64,000 bases of DNA from Rehmannia glutinosa (lineage: Eukaryota; Streptophyta; Magnoliopsida; Lamiales; Orobanchaceae). The first letter of the stretch is position 1; every line of letters begins with the position of its first letter. Shown one piece after another: positions 1 through 12,392 of this stretch. Below the pieces are notes generated by a model, which was given only the letters and a program-made list of their open reading frames with translations, was not told the origin of the DNA and searched no databases. The position numbers and the translations under genes were made by a program. Location of the stretch: the NCBI GenBank assembly GCA_016081115.2, contig CM071928.1, positions 55,125,950 to 55,189,949 on the forward strand, written 5' to 3'.

Positions 1-1
1 G

Positions 2-208
2 AAAAAGAGAAGGGGCAGTCGTGTTGTTAACACTAGTGTGAAGGATTTGTTTCTCATGTTGATTACTAGACTACGCCTAGAATTTTGGTCAAGCTATTGC
101 GTTCTTTACGACAATCGTAGGGATGCTATTGTCGAGATGGGGTTTGAGAGTTTATTGTTGTTGAGAATTTTGGAGTTGCCTGGTGCCTCACCTTTTCGTG
201 GCGATTAA
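2..208 (+). pseudogene. 3' end of an unrecognised reading frame, cut by the window edge
   Basis: An open frame of 68 codons runs from the left edge to a TAA at 206-208, ending in ...ELPGASPFRGD. It is leucine-rich and contains a stretch like RDAIVEMGFESLLLLRILEL. That pattern (an IxxMGFxxLL segment) resembles the N-terminal part of plant transposon-associated proteins that sit in Mutator-like elements beside Ulp1-type proteases. This is inference from style only, with no catalytic residues visible. It lies inside the older TIR element whose right end is at 17945, so it is probably that element's cargo or transposase-associated frame. It could equally be an intron-split cellular exon. Confidence 0.3.
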
Positions 209-1110
209 CTTTGTGATCATAATACGATTTTTATTAGTTAATTTTGCTATGCTTGTTGGACAAAAATTGTATGCTTTGTTTTTTGTATGGGTTTTAGTTG
301 ATTGAATATATATTGGTATGTATATATCTTGTAAAACTAAAGTAAGAATGTGTGTATACTCGATAGAGTTAATGCATTTTCTTTTCAATTTTATCGTATA
401 TTTTGGCACATTCTATTAAGTATAAATTATGTGCAACATTAATGTGTGTTTTGTGAGATGTTACTGTATATATCTAATTGATTTTTAGTGCATAGCTACA
501 CTAGGTAGTGGACTGTATAATTAGTGCAGTTTTACATCATAGATAGTATAAGAATGTTGTAGACGATGTATATTTTTAAAATTCAAATCCCTAATTATAA
601 GAATGCCGATAATTTAACATGATGTACATTTGTGATTTGGTTTTACTGCATGTTCAATATATGTGATTCAAATGTATAGATGTACAATAATAATACCTTA
701 AGTATACATAGTTATGTAACTAAATATACAATCAACGGATAATTATTGTATTATATTGTATACGACTTGCACACAGTATAATATTAATGAAATAAAACAT
801 CGGAAAAAATTGTAATGCACACAGTTTTCTCCTGATGATAGAAAAAAAGAAAAACGATTATCTTGTAGGAATTTGGCGTTGCATATTGAAATATATACCT
901 TGCATTGCAACCTAATCGCCTTTGACGACCTTGTACGTGATGTTGCACTCTTCTCGCAATTCATCTTCGTCATTGTTACCAATTGTATTTGAAACCTTAC
1001 TATTTTTGAAACCCTCTCGCTTGCATACTATATATTGGTCATGAATGTCGTTGTTTCTGAACCTTCTTGTTGTACTTGTTCGAATGTCGAATCCACTATA
1101 AGAGCCATAT
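209..1110. repeat. AT-rich non-coding DNA of the older element; 343-1110 is duplicated at 11621-12392
   Basis: No credible coding frame is seen. From about 343 to 1110 the sequence is matched almost base for base by 11621-12392, apart from small indels. In the second copy an extra 80-bp unit is present, because the block ending in ttctattaag occurs at both 11601-11620 and 11681-11700. The last five bases (CATAT, 1106-1110) are the target-site duplication of the adjoining Gypsy LTR. Confidence 0.75.
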
Positions 1111-4100
1111 TGTGAAGCCCCGATTTTTCCGAAGCTATTAATTGATCCTTATTGTTGTTTATACATTTGATCGACTATTTTACCGTCATTTTGACGGGTA
1201 ATTAATAATAATATATACATTTTGTATTTTATTTCATTTTATTTAATTATTTGTGATCATGATCTTATTTAATTCTATCCTCATTTATGATCACTTGATT
1301 GATCATTATTACTATTTTTGTATTTATTAGTCACCTTAGAATATTAAGAGACTATTTATTTTGGAGACTTTTACCTTATAGAATTAAGATTTTGATTTAG
1401 ATTAAGTGATCATGAGACTTACAAGTGATCAAGGAAATCACTAAATATTTTGGAGATTGATATATTTTATCTATTATCATCAAATTTGGGACAAAAAAAA
1501 ATATATAGAATTACCATATTGCCCTCATAGTGGACGACCATGGTGGTATTTTTGGGATAAAAATATCATCCAACTCTTGTACACCTACACCATATATTAG
1601 TCATCTTGTGTATAATTATATCATTAATTCAAACATTATATACATCATCTTATACACCAATTCTTTATTACTATTTTTCCCAACTTATTCCATTCTTCCC
1701 AATATTCTCCTTATTCCTCTCAAATTCCAATTTGACCCACACTTTGACTTGCATTTTGTCTCCATGCAAGAGACAAATTACAAGACATAATTTGATCAAA
1801 ATTTTCTCTCCCTCTCTCTCATACTACACGGCCATATGGCCTATTACACACAAGAAATTCATCTCATTTCATCTAACACATTTATCCTCTAACAAAAATC
1901 CTCCTCCTTCTCTCTAAAAACTCCCAACTTTTCTCTATTCTTCCTTTCACCTTCTTCTTCTATACTTAGAAAAATTTTCAACATTTCCTCCCTATTCTTC
2001 ATAAAAATCGAACCATCATCATACAAGGTAAGAAATTTTAGCTTCAATCCATTTTTTGATATCACATTGTTCATCTCTTCCACCTTCTTAACTTAAGTTT
2101 GAATTTGGTTTGGAGGTACATTTAGAAGAACTTGAAGGTTTGAACTTGACAACATTTTGAAGAAGGACCTCAAGCTTGAAGAAGAAAATAGTAGAGAAAA
2201 TTAGACTACAAGGTAAGAATTGTGTACTAGACCCTTCTTTCCTACTCTTCCTATTTTTTTCAAATTTTAACACCCCTTTTTCATTTTTGAGAAATAGGGG
2301 CTGACCTTAGGAGATTTTGGAGTTGAGCTTCAACTAGTCTCCAAACATCTACTACACAAGGTAAAGTGTAGTCCTTTTCATTTCCTTATTTCCTTCTTTT
2401 TCTCCTTAATTTTTCTCTCATTTTTCTAACTCCAAATTTTGATATTTTCTTGACTTAGGGGCTGACCTAAGAAGCCATCCAAAAATTGTGAAATTATCCT
2501 TTTATTTCACAATTTCCAAATTTAAGGTGGGTGGAAAATTATTTTTTCAACTTTTAGGTGTTTTGATTAAATGCATGTAGAAACTTTAATCATGAGCCTT
2601 GAGATATATATAATTATGTATTGCATGTCAATTTTATATATAAAATCATGAAAATTCTCAAGAGTTGCTCAAAATTACTATTTATTGAATTTTAGGTGCA
2701 TGCATGTACACTTTAATGTTTTAATTGATGAATTCTTGTATGTATTGGACATGCATGTGTATGATCTTAAAATATATGTTTTGGATGCCTTATAACTTGG
2801 AAAAATCGAGCATAATTGATTAAATTTCAATTTTGGACTTAAAAATGCAAAAATGGAAAGTTGGTGGACTAAATTGCAAGAAATAAAAGTTTAAGGACCC
2901 CTCTGCAAATTTCGAAATTTGGGACTGTACTCAGGTTCAAAAATGATTTTTGGACATTTTAATAAAGTTTGAAGAGTTTTAAGATAAATAAAATCAACCT
3001 TTAAAACCCCAAGGACTAGATTGTAAAATTTTGAAAGTTTAAGGGCTACTTTGCAATTTTTAAAACTGTACCAGAACTAAACTTTAAAAATTGAAATTTT
3101 TACTCTTAAGTTACTGGGAATGACACATTTTAAAAGTATTCCAAAAATCCAAGTGGTTAGGGCTTGGAAAGTAATTTTTCTAAAATTAAGGGACTAATGT
3201 GTAAAATATTAAACTTGAGGACCAAATGAAATTTCCAGGACTTATGCAGCCCATGCACCTGGAAATACTAACTTAACTATAACTTAATTATATTTTGGAC
3301 CCAAGGTTCAAATTACATAACAATTGGACCCCTAAAAGCCTTAAAGGCAATTATTTTAAAATGGGACAAAAATGATATTTTCAAAAGTTGAAGGACCTAC
3401 ACATATTGCTTTTAAAAACTACTTTTGTCCCAATATCCTACCAACCTTAGTGATATTTTCCAACTGAAATCACATTAAAATCCCTTCCGGTTTGTGAGTT
3501 CCGAATTTTTAAAACTTAAGGTCCGAATTGACAATTTTTACAAATTTGGGGCCAATGTGAGATTTTTATAAAGACTCGACCTCAAAACTTTAAAAACCTG
3601 AATCTCTGGACAATTTGGAGAATTTAGGAACTGACCTCATAATTTTTCAAGGTCGGGATATTTAATTATTCAATTTTTAACCCCAAAAGTGTTAGTTTTT
3701 ACAAAACGGGGCTAAATTACAATTTTCCTTTTATAAAGGACCTAACTCAAATTATTTTCTATTTTACTAAAATAGCCCTGGACTCTTTGACTTGGAGATT
3801 TAGTTTAAGTATTTTACTTTCCCAAAAACCCCTAACTTATCGGATCAATTTGACCGATTAATACCCGATCGCGGAGCGATTTCCTCTTGCGAATTGAATC
3901 TATAACGGGACTTATGTCCCACCCAATCTTTCAAGATATCGAAGGTTGCTTATCCTTCGATAATCATCTTCATCCAAAACTCCACCAACGCCATAATTGC
4001 CACTCGTTTTTTCAAAAATTTTTCCTAAATCGCTTCCTGAATCAATAATACTGATTTGCTGGTTGACGGACCCTGTAATTGTAATTACTTTCTTGCCTGA

Positions 4101-5148
4101 GTCAACTTAGTGTGTCGAGCTCACGTCGGAATGGATACGTCGGGGATGGAACCGGCAGCTCTGGCTGCTATTCCACTCTTCCTACCCCATCGTCCTAATC
4201 CCGCAACGAGGGACGGAGTTTTTCCAAGGGAAGCGAGTCGTAGTACTAAGGTATAATCATGATTATGACAGATCCGAGCCTCGCCACTCCACTGTGGATT
4301 TTGTCTTTGCTACGAGCGATAAGGTGCCGGTCTTGACCATACTTGACCGGGAGTTACAAGGAAGAACGAAGGAATCACCGCGATCCACACGATTTCGGAG
4401 TTATCGTCCCGCTTTGGTTGGCGTTACATTTCCGCACGCAACCGCTACCTGTTTTGCATTGGTTGGTGCTACAAATCCGTACGCAACCATTATTTGCCTT
4501 GCATAGGATTGGCGTTACACTTCCGCATTTAATCGCAATCCTACCGTCTTCGATCGATTCACATAGTGCATGTGTGACCATGAATGCTTTTCTTGAATCG
4601 TATAAATATACTATTGTATTATTTTATCACGACGCTTGAAATCGTGTGTGAAATCATGCATCATACTCACGCCGTTTTTCATATAATCGCTTTTCTCACA
4701 TTAACTATATTGCGCCACACTCGCATTACCCATCACCCCATCCACCGAGATTTTTGTCTCATCCCCACCGTTTTCTAACCTTAGATGAGGATTTCATTGA
4801 GATCTTTGAACCGCTCGATCGAGACCTTGTACTATGCTTGTTGGATTTACCGCTTCTTGTTGTTGATTGGACTCTTTTCTTATGTTGTTGTCGGACTTTT
4901 GTATTTCATTCCATTCGGGTTTGTAATTGAGGGGCGTATGACCCTTTGACTTTAAGTTGCTACTTTGTTGATTTTCGGGTTGTAATTTGGATGACGGATT
5001 GTAGACTTTAAGTGGTAACTTGTATCATTATTTATTTCCGCCTGCTATTTAGACTCTGTCTTATTGGGTTCTCATTGATATTTGTCCGGACTTGGGTTCA
5101 TTTGTATTTAAGTTGTGGATCGTCGTCGTGTCCCGTTTGGGCGTGACA
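1111..5148 (+). repeat. 5' LTR of the Gypsy element (4038 bp)
   Basis: It runs from TG at 1111 to CA at 5148, preceded by CATAT and followed two codons later by the primer site. The first 650 bp match 10955-11607, and the whole matches 12393-16458 and, more distantly, 19676-23867. The U3 part is very long, since the TATA box lies about 3.5 kb in. It contains pyrimidine-rich tracts (about 1800-1990), repeated blocks with CAAGGTAAG, and short direct repeats around 4420-4540 built on 'gcgttac..ttccg' and 'gcaacc'. Confidence 0.93.
4601..4610 (+). promoter_or_regulatory. TATA box of the Gypsy 5' LTR
   Basis: TATAAATATA occurs at 4601-4610 and is conserved at 15916-15925 in the complete LTR, while the older solo LTR has TATAAGTATA near 23316. 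Its position implies that R and U5 together are only about 0.5 kb. The transcription start itself is not visible. Confidence 0.6.
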
Positions 5149-5156
5149 AAGAAGAG

Positions 5157-5168
5157 TGGTATCAAAGC
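5157..5168 (+). other. Minus-strand primer binding site (tRNA-iMet type)
   Basis: TGGTATCAAAGC begins 8 bp after the LTR end. It differs by one base from TGGTATCAGAGC, the usual complement to the 3' end of plant initiator Met tRNA. Confidence 0.9.
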
Positions 5169-5624
5169 TCGACTAGTAAGATGGAAACTTACACCGAGCT
5201 GACCCAGGATAGGACCCTCGGTCTGTGTTTTGGGTATTACCGCGACTTGACTAATTAAGTGTGAAATCGATTTCAAATTGGCATAGAACCGTCTTATTGA
5301 TATTTGAACTAAGTTAGAACGCATACTTTGAGATTTCATAATCATACTTGTCTTGACTTAGTTGATTCTTGACTGATTTCCCTTATTCATTCTTCCTTAT
5401 TCTCTTCTTATCTTTCCTCTACCTTTGACCCATCCGCGTTAGTTTTTGTTTGATCGGGATGGAGCCGACGCGCCTACATGGTGGGATGTATTCCATGCCC
5501 GTCTTTGAGCGGGAATATTACCGGGCACGATGATTCATCGCACCGGGAAAGTGAACGCGCGACCCGCAGTTAGCCCGGAGCGCCAACGGAGTAGGGACTG
5601 ACTCGGCGCTGGCGATGAGCCAAG

Positions 5625-6128
5625 ATGAGAAGAACGAATCGACCACACATCAAGAACCGCGATAACACCATAAGAGTGCGGGAGGACCAAATACAGAGTA
5701 TCCAGGAGCGCCTGGATAACATGCGGGAGAAAATGAAGAGGACAAGCGACGGTCGCCAGAAATGGGAGATTGACGCCCGCCTATCCCGTAGCACCGTCGA
5801 TCGCTTGGAGGAGACCCTCATCAAGCAGATGACAGTCATTGAGGACCTTACACAGGCCCTAGCTCAGAGAGACGCCGCACTAGAGGCTGCTTTAGCAGCT
5901 AATGCTCAGCCATTGCCACCGCCCGAGGCGGAGCCTGTACCTGATGCCGAGGAGGATCCCGAGGAGGATCCCGAGGAGGATCCAGTCGACATTGGAGAGC
6001 CGGAGGCTGCTCCACTCGATGAGGCTCAGGGATTCGAGCAGTGGTTGGACTTTGTGGATTGGCCCGAGGTTGAGGCGCCACCTCAGCCCGACCCAGCCCC
6101 GATTATAGACATAGTACTGCGGCGATGA
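5625..6128 (+). CDS. Coiled-coil protein encoded upstream of gag (167 aa)
   Basis: An uninterrupted frame of 167 codons lies between the primer site and gag. Residues about 20-95 are rich in heptad-like charged and hydrophobic residues (for example QIQSIQERLDNMREKMKR and VDRLEETLIKQMTVIEDL), which suggests a long coiled coil. Residues about 96-150 are acidic and proline-rich, with an exact triplication of EEDP. No zinc knuckle or enzymatic motif is visible. An ATG at 5614 in another frame gives 16 plausible codons before a stop, so the true start may lie there if one base is wrong. It is the longest intact frame of this element. It might be the true N-terminal part of Gag or a separate accessory ORF; the function is unknown. 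Confidence 0.55.
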   Translation: MRRTNRPHIKNRDNTIRVREDQIQSIQERLDNMREKMKRTSDGRQKWEIDARLSRSTVDRLEETLIKQMTVIEDLTQALAQRDAALEAALAANAQPLPPPEAEPVPDAEEDPEEDPEEDPVDIGEPEAAPLDEAQGFEQWLDFVDWPEVEAPPQPDPAPIIDIVLRR

Positions 6129-6432
6129 TGATTGCGATCTCACCGATTAGCTAGCAGATTGTCGCTTGTACTTTTGTTGTTGTAGCCGTATTACCGTGTT
6201 GTACCTTACATTATTGTACTAGATTCGGATGTATTTTGATTCCATGTATCTGACTTAGTATTCTGCTGTTGTACTTTGGGTGTATTCAAATTTTATATTA
6301 ATGGATATGCCTTTTGCTATTTATTCAGTGTCTTGTGTTTGATGTTACGTTCCCTGCGATATCACTTGCTTTACGCGAATCATTATTGTATTCATTTACT
6401 CGCGAATCGCAACTAACGCTTCAAGATACAGA

Positions 6433-7530
6433 ATGGCAGAAAACCGAGGACGTGGGAGACCTCATCGCGTTCCACGAGGAGACAATGATGTACCCAGGGA
6501 TCGGGTACCCTCTCCGGAATTACCACCACCTCCTCTACTTGCTGCAGGAGACAATCTGACTGCACAAGCCTTGCAACAAATACTGGTGTTTATGAGGCAA
6601 CAGGCAGAGCCTCAACCCCGTGCTCCCGAACCCGCCCGAGAGGCGAATGATCGCACATTGGAGTTATTCCTGCGGTTCGACCCACCAACCTTCTTGGGAG
6701 AGCCGGACGATGTGAAAGCGGAAGAATGGATAGAGAAGCTGGAAAATATCTTCAATGCTCTTCAATACTCCGACGAGTAGAGAGTCACACTCGCCGTATT
6801 TCGTCCTGAATCAGCTGCTAGAGACTCGGTGGAGGGAAGTTGAAAGGAGATGGGAACAGACCGAGTAATCGAACATGGGAAATTTCTTGGCTGAGTTCAA
6901 TGAATAAGATATATTCCCAGTCGTGAAGGAAGCACGCCGGGATGAATTCCATAGATTGAGGCAAGAGAACTGACTGTGGCTCAGACTGAGTCCGAATTTC
7001 ACCGATTGTCCAAGTATGCTCGGGGATAATCAGATCAAGAGGATAAGCTTTACAAGTTCACTCGAGGATTGAAACGAACTTCGAAACAGCTTGTTAATCG
7101 TTGAATCGGCAACCTACTCACCGCGGTAAAGGCACTCTCCGCATTGAGTCGGGATCAACCGTATTGACATTCAGAGAATAGGCCATCGAATGCTCTTAAG
7201 AGGACAAATGGGGACAATGCATCTAAACCGCCGCTAAGTTTGAAGGGACCAGATTATGCAAAACAAAGGAAAGAGACCAAGGCAGGGAAAGCCGGGTCAA
7301 GAGTGTGCGCATTGCCGTAAACCGGACATACCGCCGACAAGCTCGTTGGCGTAAACAAGGAAGGTGTTTGTCTTTGTGTAGTAATGTCAAGACTGGTTGT
7401 AAGATTGCCCAAGAAACGGCGATGACCGAACCAAACAGACGCAACCACGTAAGGCTTTGGAAATGGCCAGGGGAATCGGGAGGATGCCCGCCGAGTATTT
7501 GCACTAGCCGGACAGAGGCCCGGAGGCAAA
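6433..7530 (+). pseudogene. gag: Gypsy gag, broken
   Basis: It starts at ATG 6433 with an Arg/Pro-rich leader and reads on into FDPPTFLGEPDDVKAEEWI, the start of the retrotransposon Gag capsid domain, then meets a TAG at 6778-6780. Further capsid-like segments appear in shifted frames up to about 7180. A degraded zinc-knuckle region follows near 7300 (CAHC is readable). Gag packages the element's RNA into cytoplasmic particles. The breaks are single-base shifts and nonsense codons, several next to CG-rich spots where basecalling error is suspected, so the true protein may be longer than it looks. Confidence 0.8.
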
Positions 7531-7534
7531 TGTA

Positions 7535-7990
7535 GACATGGTGGAAGGTACGCTTCTAGTATCTAACCACTATGCTAAAATATTGTTCGACCCTGGATCA
7601 ACGCATTCATTTGTTGCACCGCATTTTGTACACAAACCGCATGCATGCATGGAACATATGCCTATATGCTTACAAGTGTCAACTCCTATGGGTGCAAGTC
7701 GATAAATGTATATTATCTATAATGCATGCGTTGAGATTGCCGGGTTGAGATAAACTTTCTTGCCGATTTGATCTTATTACCTATATCCGAATACGACGTG
7801 ATATTGGGAATGAATCGTTATTTGCACACCATGCACAAATGGACCGCCATAACAAGTCCATTAAGCTATGTGAACCCTAAAACCAAAGTGGAGATTTCGG
7901 AAGGGCACGAGTTAAGATTGCCCCAATCATTTCCGCAATGGAAGCGAGGGGCGATCACTAGAGGGGCTCGGGGTACTTGGCGTTTGTAAT
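7535..7990 (+). pseudogene. Gypsy aspartic protease, broken
   Basis: The segment ILFDPGSTHSFVAPHFV is readable at about 7580-7632. It matches the active-site loop of Gypsy retropepsins, with Asp followed by Pro-Gly-Ser in place of the commoner Ser-Gly-Ala. A TAA at about 7704 and later stops interrupt it. The downstream stretch DVILGMNRYLHTMHKWTAI (about 7795-7851) is the usual C-terminal signature of this domain. The enzyme would cleave the Gag-Pol precursor. Confidence 0.75.
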
Positions 7991-8039
7991 TAACAAACCC
8001 AAGTTGAGACACAAATCAACCAAGTACCTATAGTATCGG

Positions 8040-9340
8040 CATATACGGATGTATTTCCACAAGAACTCACCACTTTGTCCCTCCCGATAGGGAAGTCGAG
8101 TTCACCATCGAGGTGTTGCCGTGGACCCGCCCGATTGCCGTAACACCGTATAGAATGGCTCCTCTTGAGCTACAAGAGTTGAAAATGCAATTACTGTAAA
8201 ACCGATGGATGTGGGATTCATCCGACCGAGTACGTCTCCGTGGGGAGCACCGTGTCTTTGTCGCTCAAAAAGAAGGATGGCACATTAAGACTATGTATAG
8301 ATTATCGTGGCCTTAATAGTGTGACCATCAAGAACAAATATCCCCTCCCGAGGATAGACGAACTATTTGATCAACTTCAAGGAGCAACGGTGTACTCGAA
8401 GTTTGATTTACAACAAGGATATTACCAACCAAAAATCCGCGAAGGAGACATTTCCAAAATCGCATTTCAAACCCGATATGGACACTACGAGTTTGTAGTA
8501 ATGCCTTTCGGTCGACGAATGCACCATCAGCATTTATGGACCTCGATGCATCGAGTCTTCCAACCTTATTTGGATCAATTCATAGTGATATTCATTGATG
8601 ACATACTAGTATACCTAAGTCTAGAGAAGAGCACGAATGCCATCTGAAAATCGTTTTAGAGACACTACGAGAGCATAAGTTGTATGCCAAATTCAGCAAG
8701 TGCGAATTTTGGCTTAGTGAAGTCGCGTTCTTGGGACATATAGTATCCGACACCGGGGATTGCAAGAGATCCTTCAAGGTACGCATAAAATGGTTGAGTG
8801 GAAACAACTCCGAGTCTCGTAACGAAATCGAGTTTCCTAGGACTAGCCGGATATTATCGAAGGTTTATCCAGACTTCTCCAAGATAGCCGGACCACTCAC
8901 TCGACTAACCTGAATAAGTCAAGTTTGAGTGGAATGACAAATGCGAGGCGAGTTTCAAGAGTCAAGAAACGATCGACTATAGCTCAAATTTTCTTAGCCC
9001 TTCCAAAGGGAACCGAAAAACTTTGTCGTCTACAAAGATGCATCAAAAGAAGGACTAGGATCGGTGCTCATGCAGAAGGAAAGGTTATCGCTTATGCATC
9101 ACGAAAACTCAAGCCGTATGAGGTCAATTATCCAACGCATGACTTGGAATTGGCAATAGAATAGTGTTTGCATTGAAGAAATGGAGACACTATCTCTACG
9201 AGCAACATTTACGGTTTTCACGGACCATAAGAGCTTGAAGTACCTATTCTCTCGTAAAGACCTCAACTGAGGCAACGGAGATGGATGGAGTTGATTGAGG
9301 ACTATCACTTTGATATTCAATACCATCCCTGAAAGCTAAC
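8040..9340 (+). pseudogene. pol: Gypsy reverse transcriptase and RNase H, broken
   Basis: The RT fingers region begins near 8050 with DREVEFTIEVLP. The palm motifs LCIDYRGLNSVTIKNKYPLP and KFDLQQGYYQ follow at about 8290-8430, and the catalytic loop FIDDILVY lies at 8591-8614. The motif usually read as MPFGLTNAP is damaged around 8505-8530. Thumb-like FSKCEFWL is at about 8692, and the RNase H core (VIAYASRKLKPYEVNYPTHDLEL) occupies about 9084-9155. Several frameshifts and a stop at about 8646 separate these pieces. Together they would copy the element RNA to DNA. Confidence 0.88.
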
Positions 9341-9479
9341 GTTGTAGCGCACGCCAAGCGTAAAAGGCGGCGTGAGCGGACTTATGATTCGAGAGTGGGA
9401 ATCATTAAAAGAGCTGAGCAATTGGAATCGACGAGAACCAATACTCGGATTTCATGTGCTAACATTTCGATTACCCAAT

Positions 9480-10310
9480 CTGGCCTGAATGAGATCAAAG
9501 AAGCACAAGAGAAAGATACACATCTTCAAAATCAAGGAGAAGATACTTAAAGGAGAAAGATCGACTTCTCGGATCAAGATGGAGTTATCAGTTCCTAATC
9601 GAGTGTGTGTCTTGAATGACGAGCAGATTAGAATAGAATCTAGTAGAGGCACACCGCGAAATACACTATACATCCTAGAGGAAACAAGATGTATAAGGAT
9701 TTGAAAACGGAGTTATTGGTGGGTAAACATGAAGAACTGTGGTAGCGGAGTTCGTTGCGAGATGTTTGACTTGTCAACGAGTAAAAGCAGAACACCAACG
9801 ACCATCCGGTTTACTACAACCGCTGAGAATTTCCGAGTGGAAATGGGAACATATAACGATGGACTTCGTGACGGATCTACCAAGGACCGAGAGGAGGCCA
9901 TGATGCTATCCGGGTAGTTGTAGACGGACTCACGAAATCGCACACTTTTTACCCATCAAGAAAACCGATAGCTTGCGAAAATTGCACGACTTATATCCGA
10001 GAAATCATTCGACCGCATGGAGTACCGGTCGATATAGTATCCGACAGAGACCCGAGGTTTGTCTCCATTTTGGAAGTGCTTACACGAGGAATTGGGTACC
10101 TCACTAAGTTTCAGCACAGCAGCACATCCACAAACCGATGGACAGTCTGAGCAAACAATTCAAACCCTTGAAGATATGTTGCGAGCCTGCACCTTGAATT
10201 TTCAAGGAAGTTGGGATTCGCACTTACCATTAGCCGAGTTCGCCTACAATAACAGTTATCAGGCCACGATTGGGATGGCACCCTACGAGGCATTGTATGG
10301 GTGAAAATGT
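9480..10310 (+). pseudogene. Gypsy integrase core, broken
   Basis: The N-terminal zinc-binding part is badly decayed (about 9600-9780). The catalytic core is clear: a first Asp in the DFVT-like segment near 9860, the second in SDRDPRF at about 10038-10058, and the Glu in DGQSEQTIQTLEDML at about 10138-10182. AEFAYNNSYQATIGMAPYEALYG ends the readable frame at 10302, where TGA follows. This is the D,D35E strand-transfer enzyme that inserts the cDNA. Confidence 0.85.
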
Positions 10311-10339
10311 AGATCCCCACTACACTGGGAGATTGATGA

Positions 10340-10905
10340 CCAATGGACTCCGAAAGAGAAACGAAAGTCGCCCTCGATTCCAAAGGTCGACTTATTTCAG
10401 GAGGCCATGGAGAAGGTCAAGCTGATCAAGGAGTGGATTCGCACGATGCTCGAGCCAAAAAGAGTTACGCGGACAAGAGAAGAAAGGATTTGGAATTTGA
10501 AATCGGTGATGAAGTATTTCTCGGACTCTCACCACGGAAAGGATTGATTAATCCAAGAAAGGAGGCAAGTTGAGTACGAGATATGTTGGACCTTACAAGA
10601 TTTTACAGGGATCGGAAGTTAGCCTACGACTCGAGTTACCAAAGACACCATATCGGAATGCACGATGTATTCCACGTTTGAGACCGAAGAAGTATCAACC
10701 AGATCCCGAGCATATCATCACCGAGATACTCCTCCTCTAATGGAAAATCTATCCTACACCGAGGCCAATCCGGATCATTGATCGCCAGATACGACGAGTT
10801 GCGTAAGAGAGAAATCCCGATGGTTAAAGTGGTGTGGCAGAACCACAACCGAGACGAAGACGCAACATGGGAGATGGAAGAAGACATAAGGAATCAATAT
10901 CCATA
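10340..10905 (+). pseudogene. C-terminal integrase tail with chromodomain-like block
   Basis: A GPF-like segment (VGPYKIL) is readable near 10582-10602. From about 10760 the three frames together carry the features of the chromovirus tail: IRIIDRQIRR, MVKVVWQNHN and ATWEMEEDI, ending in NQYP and a TAA at about 10902. The W...TWE...D pattern is that of the chromodomain used by chromoviruses to direct integration to methylated histone H3. Frameshifts make this copy non-functional as written. Confidence 0.7.
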
Positions 10906-10941
10906 ACTATTCTGAAGAGAATTTGGGGACCAAATTCTTTT

Positions 10942-10954
10942 AAAGAGGGGAGGA
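10942..10954 (+). other. Polypurine tract of the Gypsy element
   Basis: AAAGAGGGGAGGA immediately precedes the LTR start TGTGAAG at 10955. It is the plus-strand primer. Confidence 0.88.
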
Positions 10955-11607
10955 TGTGAAGCCCCGATTTTTCCGAAGCTATTAATTGATCCTTATTGTT
11001 GTTTATACATTTGATCGACTATTTTACCGCGTCATTTTGACGGGTAATTAATAATAATGTATACATTTTGTATTTTATTTCATTTTATTTAATTATTTGT
11101 GATCATGATCTTATTTAATTCTATCCCTCATTTATGATCACTTGATTGATCATTATTACTATTTTTGTATTTATTAGTCACCTTAGAATATTAAGAGACT
11201 ATTTATTTTGGAGACTTTTACCTTATAGAATTAAGATTTTGATTTAAATTAAGTGATCATGAGACTTACAAGTGATCAACGAAATCACTAAATATTTTGG
11301 AGATTGATATATTTCATCTATTATCATCAAATTTGGGACAAAAAAAAATATATGAAATTACCATATTGCCCTCATAGTGGACGGCCATGGTGGTATTTTT
11401 GGGATAAAAATATCATCCAACTCTTGTACACCTACACCATATATTAGTTATCTTGTGTATAATTATATCATTAATTCAAACATTATACACATCATCTTAT
11501 ACACCAATTCTTTATTACTATTTTTCCCAACTTATTCCATTCTTCCCAACATTCTCCTTATTCCTCTCAAATTCCAATTTGACCCACACTTTGACTTGCA
11601 TTTTGTC
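10955..11607 (+). repeat. 3' LTR of the Gypsy element, truncated after 653 bp
   Basis: It matches 1111-1760 and then stops abruptly at GCATTTTGTC. The next bases are not LTR but left-flank sequence. A short shared string, ATTTTG, lies at the breakpoint in both partners (1753-1758 and about 400-405). Confidence 0.92.
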
Positions 11608-12392
11608 ACATTCTATTAAGTAAGAATGTGTGTATACTCAGTATAGAGTTACTGCATTTTCTTTTCAATTTTACTGTATATTTTGGCACATTCTATTAAG
11701 TATAAATTATGTGCAACATTAATGTGTGTTTTGTGAGATGTTACTGTATATATCTAATTGATTTTTAGTGCATAGCTACACTAGGTAGTGGACTGTATAA
11801 TTAGTGCAGTTTTACATCATAGATAGTATAAGAATGTTGTAGACGATGTATATTTTTAAAATTCAAATCCCGGAATTATAAGAATGCCGGATAATTTAAC
11901 ATGATGTACATTTGTGATTTGGTTTTACTGCATGTTCAATATATGTGATTCAAATGTATAGATGTACAATAATAATACCTTAAGTATACATAGTTATGTA
12001 ACTAAATATACAATCAACGGATAATTATTGTATTATATTGTATATGACTTGCACACAGTATAATATTAATGAAATAAAACATCGGAAAAAATTGTAATGC
12101 ACACAGTTTTCTCCTGATGATAGAAAAAAACAGAAAAACGATTATCTTGTAGGAATTTGGCGTTGCATATTGAAATATATACCTTGCATTGCAACCTAAT
12201 CGCCTTGACGACCTTGTACGTGATGTTGCACTCTTCTACAATTCATCTTCGTCATTGTTACCAATTGTATTTGAAACCTTACTATTTTTGAAACCCTCTC
12301 AGTTGCATACTATATATTGGTCATGAATGTCGTTGTTTCTGAACCTTCTTGTTGTACTTGTTCGAATGTCGAATCCACTATAAGAGCCATAT
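11608..12392 (+). repeat. Second copy of the left flank (matches 343-1110)
   Basis: It contains one extra 80-bp tandem unit at its start and ends, like the first copy, with AGAGCCATAT directly before an LTR. Differences from the first copy are mainly small indels, many of them CG against CAG or CTG. No gene is present. Confidence 0.9.

Noticed and set aside
5892..6143. Minus-strand frames opposite the coiled-coil ORF
   Set aside because: They are shadows of the GAG GAT CCC-type repeats coding EEDP on the plus strand.
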